A DNA stretch of 64,000 nt, from NCBI RefSeq assembly GCF_042676385.1, contig NZ_JBHTHA010000044.1:1-64000 (forward strand). Direction: 5' to 3'. The position numbers were made by a program, and so were the translations under genes. This document shows, one piece after another, positions 53,475-61,569 of this stretch. Source of the DNA: Paenibacillus_E sp042676385 (lineage in GTDB: Bacteria; Bacillota; Bacilli; Paenibacillales; NBRC-103111). Each line of letters starts with the position of its first letter. Positions within the stretch are counted from its first letter, which is position 1. Under the pieces are notes generated by a model. It was given only the letters and a program-made list of their open reading frames with translations, ran no database searches and was not told where the DNA came from.

Positions 53475-55400
53475 ATGAGTGCTATAGCCGGTATTTACTA
53501 TTATGAGGAGAAGCCAGTGTCTTTGGATGAAGGTGCTAATCTTATGCATGCTTTGCAAAGATATCACGCTGATTGTGTACATACTTGGCTTAATGGATCC
53601 GTATTTCTAGGGTGCCATGCTCAATGGATCACACCCGAATCCGTTCATGAGAAGTTACCTTTTTATAACAGCGAATATAGGTTGGCTATTACAGCGGATG
53701 CGATCATCGATAACCGTAAAGAATTATTCCAGCAGTTGCAAGTGGATCCGGGTAGAAGGGGCCATATATCGGATAGTGAATTAATCCTGCTAGCCTACTT
53801 AAAATGGGGTGAAGAGTCTCCCAAGCATTTAATAGGCGACTTTTCATTTATGATCTGGGATGAAACCAAGCAGCAGATGTTTGGAGCAAGAGATATCTCT
53901 GGGAATCGAACGCTGTATTATTATAACGAGCAACGGTTCTTTGCGTTTTGTACCGCGATTTCCCCTCTTTTTACTTTACCAGGTAATAGAAAAGAACTGC
54001 ATGAACAATGGCTGGCAGAGTTTTTAAGCATACCGGATATGTTTGAATCTACCAATATATATGCAACCCCTTATAAACGTATTGACCAACTTCCCCCGGC
54101 TCATTCCATTCTAGTTAAGGATGGCAGGATCTTGTTGAATAGATATGCCGTGCTATCTGACGTAGAGCCGCTTCACCTTAAATCCAATGAGGAGTACGTG
54201 GAGGCATTCCGCGACATTTTTCAAGAAGCTGTTAATGCTAGACTTCGTACACATCGACAAATTGGCGCGGCCCTCAGTGGGGGATTAGATTCCGGTGCTG
54301 TTGTTAGCTTTGCGGCAGAGACCTTACGGCAGGAAGGTAAGCCAATTCATGCTTTTAGCTATGTGCCTGTTAGTGATTTTGTTGATTGGACCTCGAATAG
54401 ACTAATTGCTGACGAGCGCCCTTTCATTCAATCGACTGTTCAGCACGTAGGGAATATTAAAGAAAATTATATGGACTTTAATGGAATTAGTCCTTTTTCA
54501 GAGATTGACGCTATGTTGACTTCTTTGGAAACGCCCTATAAATTCTTTGAAAATTCTTTCTGGATTAAAGGGTTTTATGAAAGAGCTCAGACTGAAGATG
54601 TGGGAGTTCTGTTGACGGGTGCAAGGGGAAACTTCACAATCTCGTGGGGACCAACGATGGAATACTATACCATGTTGTTGAAAAAAATGAAATGGATTCA
54701 TTTTTCCAGAGAGATTTATCAATATAGTAATCTTACGGGAATTGGCAAAAAAAGACTGCTGAAAATTATTGGCAGGAATGCATTTCCGTTTATGAAGAAA
54801 ACATCACATGCCGATCATACAGGCATTTCTGATCTTATCCATCCTGCATTTGCAGACAAAACCAATGTGATGGAGCATCTTTCAAAATCAGTTTTGAATC
54901 TTCGCGATTCCAGAGATGATGCCATCGAAGTGAGAAAAGATAAATTTACGAATCTATCCATCGCCAATAAGAATGGAGCATTGTCAACAAAATTATCATT
55001 AAGTTACGGTCTGCTGGAACGAGATCCTACGAGCGACCCCAGAGTCGTTCAATTCTGTTTATCTGTTCCTATTGAACAATATGTCCAGAATGGTCAAGAC
55101 AGGTCTTTGATCCGTAGGGCGACACATCATTATTTGCCGGATAAAGTAAGATTGAACCAGCGAGTACGTGGGGTACAACCGGCAGATTGGGTTCATCGTA
55201 TGACACCTGCGTGGCATTTATTTATAGAAGAATTGCAGCAGCTTTGCAAGGACGGGGTTGCCGCAGACTATTTGAACATCGATAAAATCAAAGAGGCTAT
55301 GAATGAAGTGAGTGATCCGCGGTCAGAACATGCAACGAATCCGAAGGCGAGACTGCTTATGCACAGTCTGATTGTTTATCGATTTCTTAAAAACTTCTAA
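53475..55400 (+). CDS. Lasso cyclase (asparagine-synthetase-like), cluster 2
   Basis: A 641-residue paralogue of the enzyme at 45850 with the same layout. It begins MSAIAG with Ser for the glutaminase Cys, and has SGGLDSGAV at ~267 and RDPTSDPRVVQFCLS near the C-terminus. GGGAGGAAATAA precedes the ATG, which follows the sulfotransferase stop immediately. It closes the rings of the three precursors that follow. Confidence 0.94.
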   Translation: MSAIAGIYYYEEKPVSLDEGANLMHALQRYHADCVHTWLNGSVFLGCHAQWITPESVHEKLPFYNSEYRLAITADAIIDNRKELFQQLQVDPGRRGHISDSELILLAYLKWGEESPKHLIGDFSFMIWDETKQQMFGARDISGNRTLYYYNEQRFFAFCTAISPLFTLPGNRKELHEQWLAEFLSIPDMFESTNIYATPYKRIDQLPPAHSILVKDGRILLNRYAVLSDVEPLHLKSNEEYVEAFRDIFQEAVNARLRTHRQIGAALSGGLDSGAVVSFAAETLRQEGKPIHAFSYVPVSDFVDWTSNRLIADERPFIQSTVQHVGNIKENYMDFNGISPFSEIDAMLTSLETPYKFFENSFWIKGFYERAQTEDVGVLLTGARGNFTISWGPTMEYYTMLLKKMKWIHFSREIYQYSNLTGIGKKRLLKIIGRNAFPFMKKTSHADHTGISDLIHPAFADKTNVMEHLSKSVLNLRDSRDDAIEVRKDKFTNLSIANKNGALSTKLSLSYGLLERDPTSDPRVVQFCLSVPIEQYVQNGQDRSLIRRATHHYLPDKVRLNQRVRGVQPADWVHRMTPAWHLFIEELQQLCKDGVAADYLNIDKIKEAMNEVSDPRSEHATNPKARLLMHSLIVYRFLKNF

Positions 55401-55418
55401 TGAAAGGAGGTGTACACA

Positions 55419-55547
55419 ATGCAAAAGAAAGTATGGGAACAACCTACTGTGGAAGTGCTGGAAGTAAGCATGACTATGGCTGGTAAAGGATCCAAAGAGA
55501 TCGACTGGGTTACTGCACACGATGCTGACCTTTACGATCCGTCCTAA
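55419..55547 (+). CDS. Lasso peptide precursor 2a
   Basis: A 42-residue precursor after GAAAGGAGGTG. Leader MQKKVWEQPTVEVLEVSMTM; core residues 21-42 starting AGKGSKEIDWVTAHD and ending ADLYDPS. Thr is at -2. Asp29 (core 9) is the likely ring acceptor, giving an Ala1-Asp9 ring as in paeninodin. The C-terminal Ser is a kinase substrate. Core Tyr19 is a possible sulfation site. Confidence 0.92.
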   Translation: MQKKVWEQPTVEVLEVSMTMAGKGSKEIDWVTAHDADLYDPS

Positions 55548-55590
55548 GCCGTTAAATAAGCATTTATTCTCTGGAAAGGAGGTGTATACA

Positions 55591-55719
55591 ATGCAAAAGA
55601 AAGTATGGGAACAACCTGCTTTGGAAGTGCTGGAAGTAAGCATGACTATGGCTGGTAAAGGGTCCAAAGAGATCGACTGGGTTACTGCACACGATGCTGA
55701 CCTTTATGATCCATCCTGA
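55591..55719 (+). CDS. Lasso peptide precursor 2b
   Basis: A tandem copy of precursor 2a, 172 bases downstream and with the same ribosome site. It differs only at leader positions 10-11 (AL for TV), so the core peptide is identical. This doubles the dose of one product. Confidence 0.92.
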   Translation: MQKKVWEQPALEVLEVSMTMAGKGSKEIDWVTAHDADLYDPS

Positions 55720-55763
55720 GACTTGATTTTACATAGGAGCTTCCTTGGAAAGGGGGTGAAACT

Positions 55764-55892
55764 ATGCAAAAAAAAGAATGGGAACAACCAACTCTGGAAG
55801 TTCTGGAAGTAAGCATGACTATGGCTGGTAAAGGTACTAAAGTGATTGACTGGGTATCCACTCATGATGCTGACCTTTACGATCCATCCTAA
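55764..55892 (+). CDS. Lasso peptide precursor 2c, variant core
   Basis: The third tandem copy, 173 bases further. The leader is nearly the same (E for V at 5). The core reads AGKGTKVIDWVSTHD then ADLYDPS: Ser5 to Thr, Glu7 to Val, and TA to ST in the loop. Loss of Glu7 leaves Asp9 as the only ring acceptor near the N-terminus, which supports a nine-residue ring for all three. GGAAAGGGGGTG precedes the ATG. Confidence 0.92.
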   Translation: MQKKEWEQPTLEVLEVSMTMAGKGTKVIDWVSTHDADLYDPS

Positions 55893-55960
55893 TTCCTTAT
55901 TTATCAATGTTATTTGCAATGTTTCAGAGATGTATAGTACATAGTATCGGCATTTCTGAA

Positions 55961-56015
55961 AAGTGGAACGGTGCTGTCCTGTCGAAAGACGGCGGCATCC
56001 GTTTCTACTTTATTA
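55961..56015 (+). terminator. Partial terminator between precursors and kinase 2
   Basis: AAGTGGAACGG pairs with CCGTTTCTACTT around an inner GC-rich stem, followed by TATTAATA. It corresponds to the hairpin at the same place in cluster 1. Confidence 0.6.
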
Positions 56016-56043
56016 ATAAACAAAGATGACTGGAGAGGGGAGA

Positions 56044-56985
56044 ATGATTGCAATAAACAGCAGAAACACTTACAAAGCCTTTGGTATGCATGTATCCAGT
56101 GAAATTCCATTGCCGGAGCTCATGCAATCTGAAGGACTAGAGCATTCTGAAGATCTTGTAATAACCATGGATAATTTAACTCAACGATGGGACGAAATGG
56201 TCGATGATGGTAATAACTTCATTGCCCAAAATGATGTATTCCTATTTAAGATCCCCGATACAGCGATTTATTGCATGGAAAAAGGAAGTAAAATTACGGT
56301 TTCACCTTTACCTGGGGCCGACATTGATAAGGTTCGATTATTTTTACTGGGAACTTGTATGGGAGCAACTCTACTGCAGAGGCGAGTGCTGCCTTTGCAT
56401 GGCAGTGCGGTTGTAATTGATGGCAAAGCCTATGCGTTTGTAGGCGAATCCGGTGCCGGTAAATCAACATTGGCAGCTGCGTTTGGACAAAAAGGTTATC
56501 AACTATTAACTGACGATGTCATTGCAGTCACTTTAAATCCAGAGCTTGGAATGGCAATCGTCCATCCGGCATACCCGCAACAAAAGTTGTGGCAGCAAAG
56601 TATGGATCATTTCGGCTTGCAATCCAATCAGTTCAGTCCTATTTTTCAGGAAGAAAACAAATTTGCTGTACCGGTTTTTTCTAATTTTCATCAGACGGAA
56701 ATTCCTTTGGCAGGCGTTTTTGAGCTGACGAAGTCAGAAAATGATACGATCTCTATGACGCCCATGAACAGTCTTGAGAAAATATATGCGTTAATGAGGC
56801 ATACCTATCGAGGTTCTCTTATAACAAAGATGGGCTTGCAACAATGGCATTTCACAATGACAGCAGCAATTGCAGGGCAAATTCAAATGTATAACGTGCT
56901 GCGGTCTACAACTCGATTCACGGCATTCGATCTCGTGTCTCAAATTACACATCAAATTGATGAAGGGGAGTTTATCACACAATGA
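56044..56985 (+). CDS. HPr-kinase-like lasso peptide kinase, cluster 2
   Basis: The 313-residue paralogue of the gene at 48058: P-loop GESGAGKST at ~134, LLTDDVIAV, AYPQQKLWQQS. It probably phosphorylates the terminal Ser of the precursors. ATG 56044 follows GAGAGGGGAG; an upstream ATG at 56026 lacks a ribosome site. The stop overlaps the B1 start (ATGA). Confidence 0.92.
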   Translation: MIAINSRNTYKAFGMHVSSEIPLPELMQSEGLEHSEDLVITMDNLTQRWDEMVDDGNNFIAQNDVFLFKIPDTAIYCMEKGSKITVSPLPGADIDKVRLFLLGTCMGATLLQRRVLPLHGSAVVIDGKAYAFVGESGAGKSTLAAAFGQKGYQLLTDDVIAVTLNPELGMAIVHPAYPQQKLWQQSMDHFGLQSNQFSPIFQEENKFAVPVFSNFHQTEIPLAGVFELTKSENDTISMTPMNSLEKIYALMRHTYRGSLITKMGLQQWHFTMTAAIAGQIQMYNVLRSTTRFTAFDLVSQITHQIDEGEFITQ

Positions 56986-57275
56986 CAATTCAACAAATAA
57001 CACTGGATCATACCATTATTCAAAATGAAGGCAATTATGTAAGCAACATGGACGGTGAAAAAGTAATGCTCAGCATTGCATCCGGGAAATATTATAATTT
57101 GGGCTCAACGGGCGGGAGAATATGGGAATTATGTGAGAGCCCGGTGTCGGTTGGCCAGATCGTTGCCTCGCTTGAAGCAGAATACAATATAGAAACATCA
57201 CAATGCGAAGAGCATGTCCTTTCGTTCCTGGATCTTTTATCGAAGGAAGGTTTAATTCAAATTAGAAAGGAATAA
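56982..57275 (+). CDS. Lasso B1 protein, PqqD-like RRE
   Basis: A 97-residue PqqD-family protein with GEKVMLSIASGKYYNLGSTGGRIWELCESP, the winged-helix RiPP recognition element. It binds the leader and presents it to the B2 protease. It overlaps the kinase stop by four bases. It is the only B1 gene in the island, so cluster 1 must share it or use one elsewhere. Confidence 0.94.
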   Translation: MTIQQITLDHTIIQNEGNYVSNMDGEKVMLSIASGKYYNLGSTGGRIWELCESPVSVGQIVASLEAEYNIETSQCEEHVLSFLDLLSKEGLIQIRKE

Positions 57276-57283
57276 GAGAGACT

Positions 57284-57727
57284 GTGAAAAAAGTGAAAAA
57301 ATTCCTTTCGATGCGGTTTTTCATGCAGATGTTGTTCATTGAAGCCTTCTTTTACCTGGGATTGGCGCGTTTCTTAAAGGCACTTCCCTTCAATAAAGTG
57401 GCTCCTACATTAGGCAGCAAAAGACATGAAACTGCGTTAATTCATAAAGCCGAAAACGAAGACTTAATAAGAGATATTTCACTAGCCATTCAAACGATGA
57501 GCCGGCATACGTTTTGGGAAAGCAAGTGTCTTGTCATGGCGATCGCCGGAATGAAAATGCTGGAGAAACGAGGCATTGAAAGCACGTTATATTTAGGGAC
57601 GGCGAAAAATGCCGAAGGAAAGTTTATTGCGCATGCTTGGTTGCGCAGCGGTCCATTCTATATTTCGGGTGCGGAAACGATGAGGCATTTTACAGTTGTG
57701 GAGACTTTTGGCAAGCAAGTGATGTGA
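57284..57727 (+). CDS. Lasso B2 protein, transglutaminase-like leader protease
   Basis: The 147-residue cysteine protease has the catalytic Cys in WESKCLVMAIAGMKML (~82) and His in FIAHAWLRSG (~117), the layout of the lasso B2/transglutaminase-like family. It removes the leader after the TM pair. The start is GTG. It is the only B2 gene in the island. Confidence 0.94.
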   Translation: MKKVKKFLSMRFFMQMLFIEAFFYLGLARFLKALPFNKVAPTLGSKRHETALIHKAENEDLIRDISLAIQTMSRHTFWESKCLVMAIAGMKMLEKRGIESTLYLGTAKNAEGKFIAHAWLRSGPFYISGAETMRHFTVVETFGKQVM

Positions 57728-57740
57728 AGGGGAGATAGAA

Positions 57741-59540
57741 GTGGGGGATGTGGCCTTTTATATTAAAAAGTTATATGCGATTACGGGATATAAACTTTTT
57801 CTTAACTTAATAAGTATGATCGTTGTAAGTTTGATCGATGGAATTGGCGTCTATCTACTGCTTCCCATGCTGAGCATTATTGGTATTCTAAACATCAATA
57901 TACAAAAATCAATACCTATACCTTGGCTCTCCAAAGTAACGGAGGGTTTATCTGGCTTTCTGAATTTACCTAGTGTATTAGCCATTTATATTTTAATCGT
58001 TGCATCACAAGCTTTATTGCAAAGAAATCAGGCCATTCGCAGTATGAACATCCAGCAAGTGTTTATTAAAACGTTGAGGTTTGAGACTTACCGTGCACTG
58101 ATGGAAGCGAATTGGAAATTTTATTTGAAGAAACGAAAGTCGGACTTCAGCCATATTTTGACGACGGAGTTAGCCCGTGTCGGTCAAGGAACGAATTTTA
58201 TGCTGCAGTTAACCGCATCGGTCATATTTACCATTATTCAGATTGGGCTTGCCTTCTTGCTATCAGTAAAATTGACTGTTTTTATATTAGTAAGCGGATT
58301 AATAATCTTAGTTATATTACGTAAGAATGTGAAAAGCGCAAAAACGTTAGGGGATCGCTCATCTGAACTCTCTCAAAGCTATTATGTCGGTATAACGGAA
58401 CATTTTAATGGAATGAAAGATATTAAAAGCAACAGGTTGGAGAAGTCGCACCTCATTTGGTTTTTAACGTTATGTCAAAAAATACAGTTAAATGCCGTAA
58501 ATTTCGTGAAATTAAATTCGAAGACTCAATTTTTGCATAAGACGTCTTCAGCGGTTTTAGTCGCAGCTTTTATCTTATTATCATTTGAAGTATTCCACGT
58601 TTCAGCGGAACAACTTATGTTAATCATTCTTATATTTACTCGCTTGTGGCCGCGGTTTACTTCCATTCAATCAAATTTGGAATACATTGTATCCATGTTT
58701 TCTGCGTTTAAAGCTTTAATGGAACTGCAAAAAGAATGTAAGGATTCGCAAGAGCTTACTGCTCAGACCTATCATGAGAACGAACCGCTTCTTGTTAAAG
58801 AAGGAATTAGATGTAGGGATGTTAACTTTCGTTATAATGACGAAGAAACGGAATATGCTCTTAAAGATATAAACATGTTTATACCGGCCAACGGTATGAC
58901 AGCTATAGTTGGAAAATCCGGTGCAGGCAAAAGCACGTTAATCGATATTCTCATGGGATTGATTGAACCGGAAAAAGGGGAGATTCTCATCGATGGGAAG
59001 CCTTTAACTCGAGAGAATCTATTTCCTTTAAGAAGTTCGATCAGCTATGTATCGCAGGACCCATTCTTATTTCACTCGAGCATCCGGGATAATTTGTTGT
59101 TAGTTGATCCGGATGCAAGTGAGGAACGAATGTGGGAGGCGTTGACATTCTCCGCTTCCGATGAATTTGTAAAGAGGCTCCCACAGGGGCTGGATACCAT
59201 TATTGGAGATAGGGGGATAAGGCTATCAGGGGGTGAACGCCAACGGATCGTGCTGGCGAGGGCGATCTTGCGTAAGCCATCCATCCTTGTATTGGATGAA
59301 GCTACAAGTGCTTTGGACAGTGAACATGAAGTGAGAATCCAGGGAGCTTTAGAGCGGCTCAAAGGCAGCATGACGATCATTGTCATTGCGCACCGCTTAT
59401 CAACTATTCGGAATGCGGATCAAGTTATCGTCATGGAGCGGGGGCAGATTATTCAGCAAGGGGGATACCAGCAGCTTTCTAAAGAATCTAAGGGTATGTT
59501 TAGTAAGCTACTGGGGTATCAAGCGGAAGCTAGTGTGTAA
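57741..59540 (+). CDS. ABC exporter (fused permease-ATPase), cluster 2
   Basis: A 599-residue half transporter, the same length as its cluster 1 paralogue: six hydrophobic segments, GKSGAGKST (~390), LSGGERQR (~495), LVLDEATSALD. It exports the cluster 2 lasso peptides. GTG start after GGGGAG, 13 bases from B2. Confidence 0.93.
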   Translation: MGDVAFYIKKLYAITGYKLFLNLISMIVVSLIDGIGVYLLLPMLSIIGILNINIQKSIPIPWLSKVTEGLSGFLNLPSVLAIYILIVASQALLQRNQAIRSMNIQQVFIKTLRFETYRALMEANWKFYLKKRKSDFSHILTTELARVGQGTNFMLQLTASVIFTIIQIGLAFLLSVKLTVFILVSGLIILVILRKNVKSAKTLGDRSSELSQSYYVGITEHFNGMKDIKSNRLEKSHLIWFLTLCQKIQLNAVNFVKLNSKTQFLHKTSSAVLVAAFILLSFEVFHVSAEQLMLIILIFTRLWPRFTSIQSNLEYIVSMFSAFKALMELQKECKDSQELTAQTYHENEPLLVKEGIRCRDVNFRYNDEETEYALKDINMFIPANGMTAIVGKSGAGKSTLIDILMGLIEPEKGEILIDGKPLTRENLFPLRSSISYVSQDPFLFHSSIRDNLLLVDPDASEERMWEALTFSASDEFVKRLPQGLDTIIGDRGIRLSGGERQRIVLARAILRKPSILVLDEATSALDSEHEVRIQGALERLKGSMTIIVIAHRLSTIRNADQVIVMERGQIIQQGGYQQLSKESKGMFSKLLGYQAEASV

Positions 59541-59542
59541 AT

Positions 59543-59570
59543 AAATACCCTCGTGAAGGGAGGGTTATTT
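59543..59570. terminator. Bidirectional terminator between exporter 2 and APS kinase
   Basis: AAATACCCT pairs with AGGGTTATTT. It overlaps the last codons of the minus-strand APS kinase gene. Confidence 0.65.
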
Positions 59571-60176
59571 ATCTACACGGAAATAGTCGCGTTCTTCCAG
59601 ATGAGCGATTAATAAATTCAAGGACTCTTCAATACCTAGAATCTCAGTATCTACGATAAGATCAGGATGAGTCGGCACATCATATTGTGCGGATATGCCT
59701 GTAAAGTTAGGGATCTCTCCATTACGTGCTTTTTTGTACAATCCTTTAGGATCCCTTCTTTCGCATTCCTCCAAAGAGCACTTTACATATACTTCAAGAA
59801 AATCTTCCTGATTAAAAAGTTCTCTGACCATCGAGCGATCTTTCTCGTGAGGTGATATAAAAGCCGAAAGGACAAAAAGGCCCGCGTCCACAAACAACTT
59901 TGAAACTTCGCCAACTCTGCGGACGTTCTCTTTCCGGTCTTTTTCCGAGAATCCCAAATCAGCGTTGAGTCCGTGCCTAATATTGTCGCCATCTAACACA
60001 TAGGATCTAATGTTTCTGGCATGCAGCTCTTTTTCCAATGCGAATACCAATGTGGATTTCCCTGATCCGGATAAACCTGTGAACCATAAAACACAGCTCT
60101 TGTGTTTGTTATGTTGGTTTCTTTCTTGCCTTGTAAGATTGGAGTTATGCCAAGTAATATTCGAATAATTTTTCAA
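59565..60176 (-). CDS. cysC: APS kinase, second copy, in the lasso island
   Basis: The 203-residue CysC has P-loop GLSGSGKST, DGDNIRHGLNADLGF, RRVGEVSKLFVDAG and KGLYKKARNGEIPNFTGI. It phosphorylates APS to PAPS, the donor for the sulfotransferase at 52248. TTG 60176 is chosen: GAGGTGA lies before it and the length matches the family; a longer frame to 60203 would put the operator inside the gene. Convergent with cluster 2, divergent from the nucleotidyltransferase gene, with island operators in the shared promoter region. No ATP sulfurylase is in the window. Confidence 0.92.
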   Translation of the reverse strand: MKNYSNITWHNSNLTRQERNQHNKHKSCVLWFTGLSGSGKSTLVFALEKELHARNIRSYVLDGDNIRHGLNADLGFSEKDRKENVRRVGEVSKLFVDAGLFVLSAFISPHEKDRSMVRELFNQEDFLEVYVKCSLEECERRDPKGLYKKARNGEIPNFTGISAQYDVPTHPDLIVDTEILGIEESLNLLIAHLEERDYFRVDK

Positions 60177-60186
60177 TGTATTCACC

Positions 60187-60201
60187 TCTACAAAATGTAT
60201 C
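60187..60201 (-). promoter_or_regulatory. Island operator 5 at the APS kinase ribosome site
   Basis: On the minus strand GATACATTTTGTAGA: a perfect left arm and a degenerate right arm. It lies just upstream of the Shine-Dalgarno. Confidence 0.5.
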
Positions 60202-60234
60202 ATGAAATTATTTTATCATATTGCTTTAAAATAA

Positions 60235-60255
60235 GATACAAATTGTATATGTATC
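60235..60255. promoter_or_regulatory. Island operator 6, between divergent genes
   Basis: GATACAAATTGTATA with a further TGTATC six bases on (60250-60255), a compound site. On the minus strand TTGTATC could serve as the -35 of the APS kinase gene. Confidence 0.55.
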
Positions 60256-60298
60256 GATGAAAAAATGAAGTCAAAAAAGAGCAATTTGTGTTATCATA

Positions 60299-60313
60299 GA
60301 TACAATATGTATC
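60299..60313 (+). promoter_or_regulatory. Island operator 7, before the nucleotidyltransferase
   Basis: The perfect palindrome GATACAATATGTATC lies 26 bases before the ATG at 60339 and includes a possible -10 (TACAAT). Confidence 0.7.
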
Positions 60314-60338
60314 ATTATTAAAGTCGGGGGGTCGTTTT

Positions 60339-61526
60339 ATGCAGGATAAGTTTGGGCTTGACTTGAGTGACTTCTCAAAAGAATTGAAGTGGATGCTTCT
60401 TCTTTTGCAGAACAATCGGGATAAAGAAGAAATTCTCAGTCATATACCGGTAGATATGGATTGGAGCTTGTTTCTGCAATTGGTAATGCACCATCGTGTG
60501 TATCCTTTGGTATTTACCAAATTGAGGGAGATGGATTCAGAGCTTATTCCTGAACACGTCATTGAATCTCTTAGTGCTGAATACAAGCGGAATACGTTTC
60601 AGATGCTCCAGTTAAGCGCTGAGTTGGAACGGGTATGTAAAGTTTTCGATGAACACGGGATTAGATCATTGCAATTGAAAGGTCCTGTTATTGCCAAAGA
60701 GCTATATGGCGATATATCGCTGAGAACATCGAAAGATTTGGATATACTTGTTCCTTTCGCAGATATTGAAAAAGTAGAAGGCATCCTGCGTATGCTTGGT
60801 TATGTTTTGACTGATGAGATTAATAGAGTGCTAGACGATTGGAAATGGAGAATACATCACTTAAGTTATTTTCATCCAGGTAAACGAATACTTATTGAAA
60901 TGCATTGGAAACAAAGCCCCAATATTACGAATGAACCCTCTTTCGATGAATTGTGGAGCAGAAGGAATACGAGCTCTTTTACTAAGAATGGAATTCACTT
61001 TCTCGGAGTTGAGGACTTATTTCTATATCTCGTCAGCCATGGCGCACGCCATAGTTGGTTTAGATTGCGTTGGTTGGCTGATATTAAGCAATTATTGAAT
61101 AAAGAGTTTGAATGGGAGAAGGTTCACTCTCATTTAAAAAGATATGATTGTCATTATCTAGCAGGGCAGGCGCTTATACTGGCTAATCAACTTTTGGCAA
61201 CCCCAATTAAACAAGAAATAAAGCCAATAATGGCAAGTAGTCGATCATTTATGCTGGCTCAAAATGCTATGGAATTTATTAAGAATATGGTTGAATTATG
61301 TGTGGAATTTTCAGACAAAAAATTAGCGGAAAGTTATAAAATATATACCTTATCATTAATGTCTAAGAAACAGAAATGGAGACAACATCTATTTAAGTTA
61401 TTTCCGAGTTCAGCAGATGCGTTAGCTCTACCTTTACCTAAAATATTACATTTTCTTTATTTTCCTTTAAGGCCATTTTTATGGTGTTGGCGTCGATTAA
61501 AGTGGCCGGCCAAACTAATTAAATAA
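60339..61526 (+). CDS. Nucleotidyltransferase-fold protein (lasso-associated)
   Basis: The 395-residue protein is of the uncharacterised nucleotidyltransferase family often found in paeninodin-type clusters. It has QLKGPVIAKELYGDISLRTSKDLDILVP (G-S-x-Asp-x-Asp-like metal site at ~130-138), followed by HHLSYFHPGKRILIEMHWK. In pseudomycoidin biosynthesis a relative (PsmN) is needed to add a hexose to the phosphorylated C-terminus, so a further modification of phospho-lasso peptide is a reasonable role here. It has its own operator-controlled promoter. GGGGGG precedes the ATG. Confidence 0.84.
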   Translation: MQDKFGLDLSDFSKELKWMLLLLQNNRDKEEILSHIPVDMDWSLFLQLVMHHRVYPLVFTKLREMDSELIPEHVIESLSAEYKRNTFQMLQLSAELERVCKVFDEHGIRSLQLKGPVIAKELYGDISLRTSKDLDILVPFADIEKVEGILRMLGYVLTDEINRVLDDWKWRIHHLSYFHPGKRILIEMHWKQSPNITNEPSFDELWSRRNTSSFTKNGIHFLGVEDLFLYLVSHGARHSWFRLRWLADIKQLLNKEFEWEKVHSHLKRYDCHYLAGQALILANQLLATPIKQEIKPIMASSRSFMLAQNAMEFIKNMVELCVEFSDKKLAESYKIYTLSLMSKKQKWRQHLFKLFPSSADALALPLPKILHFLYFPLRPFLWCWRRLKWPAKLIK

Positions 61527-61569
61527 ATAATGGTATGTATCATAGTACACTGAAGGATGTGCTCATTAA

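Noticed and set aside
55929..55942. ATGTATAGTACAT palindrome before kinase 2.
   Set aside because: It resembles the island operator only in part (no GATACA arm) and lies in the precursor-kinase gap, away from any promoter.
61533..61546. TATGTATCATAGTACA before the LCP gene.
   Set aside because: It has only one operator arm, TGTATC, and the opposite arm order; too weak to list as a site.
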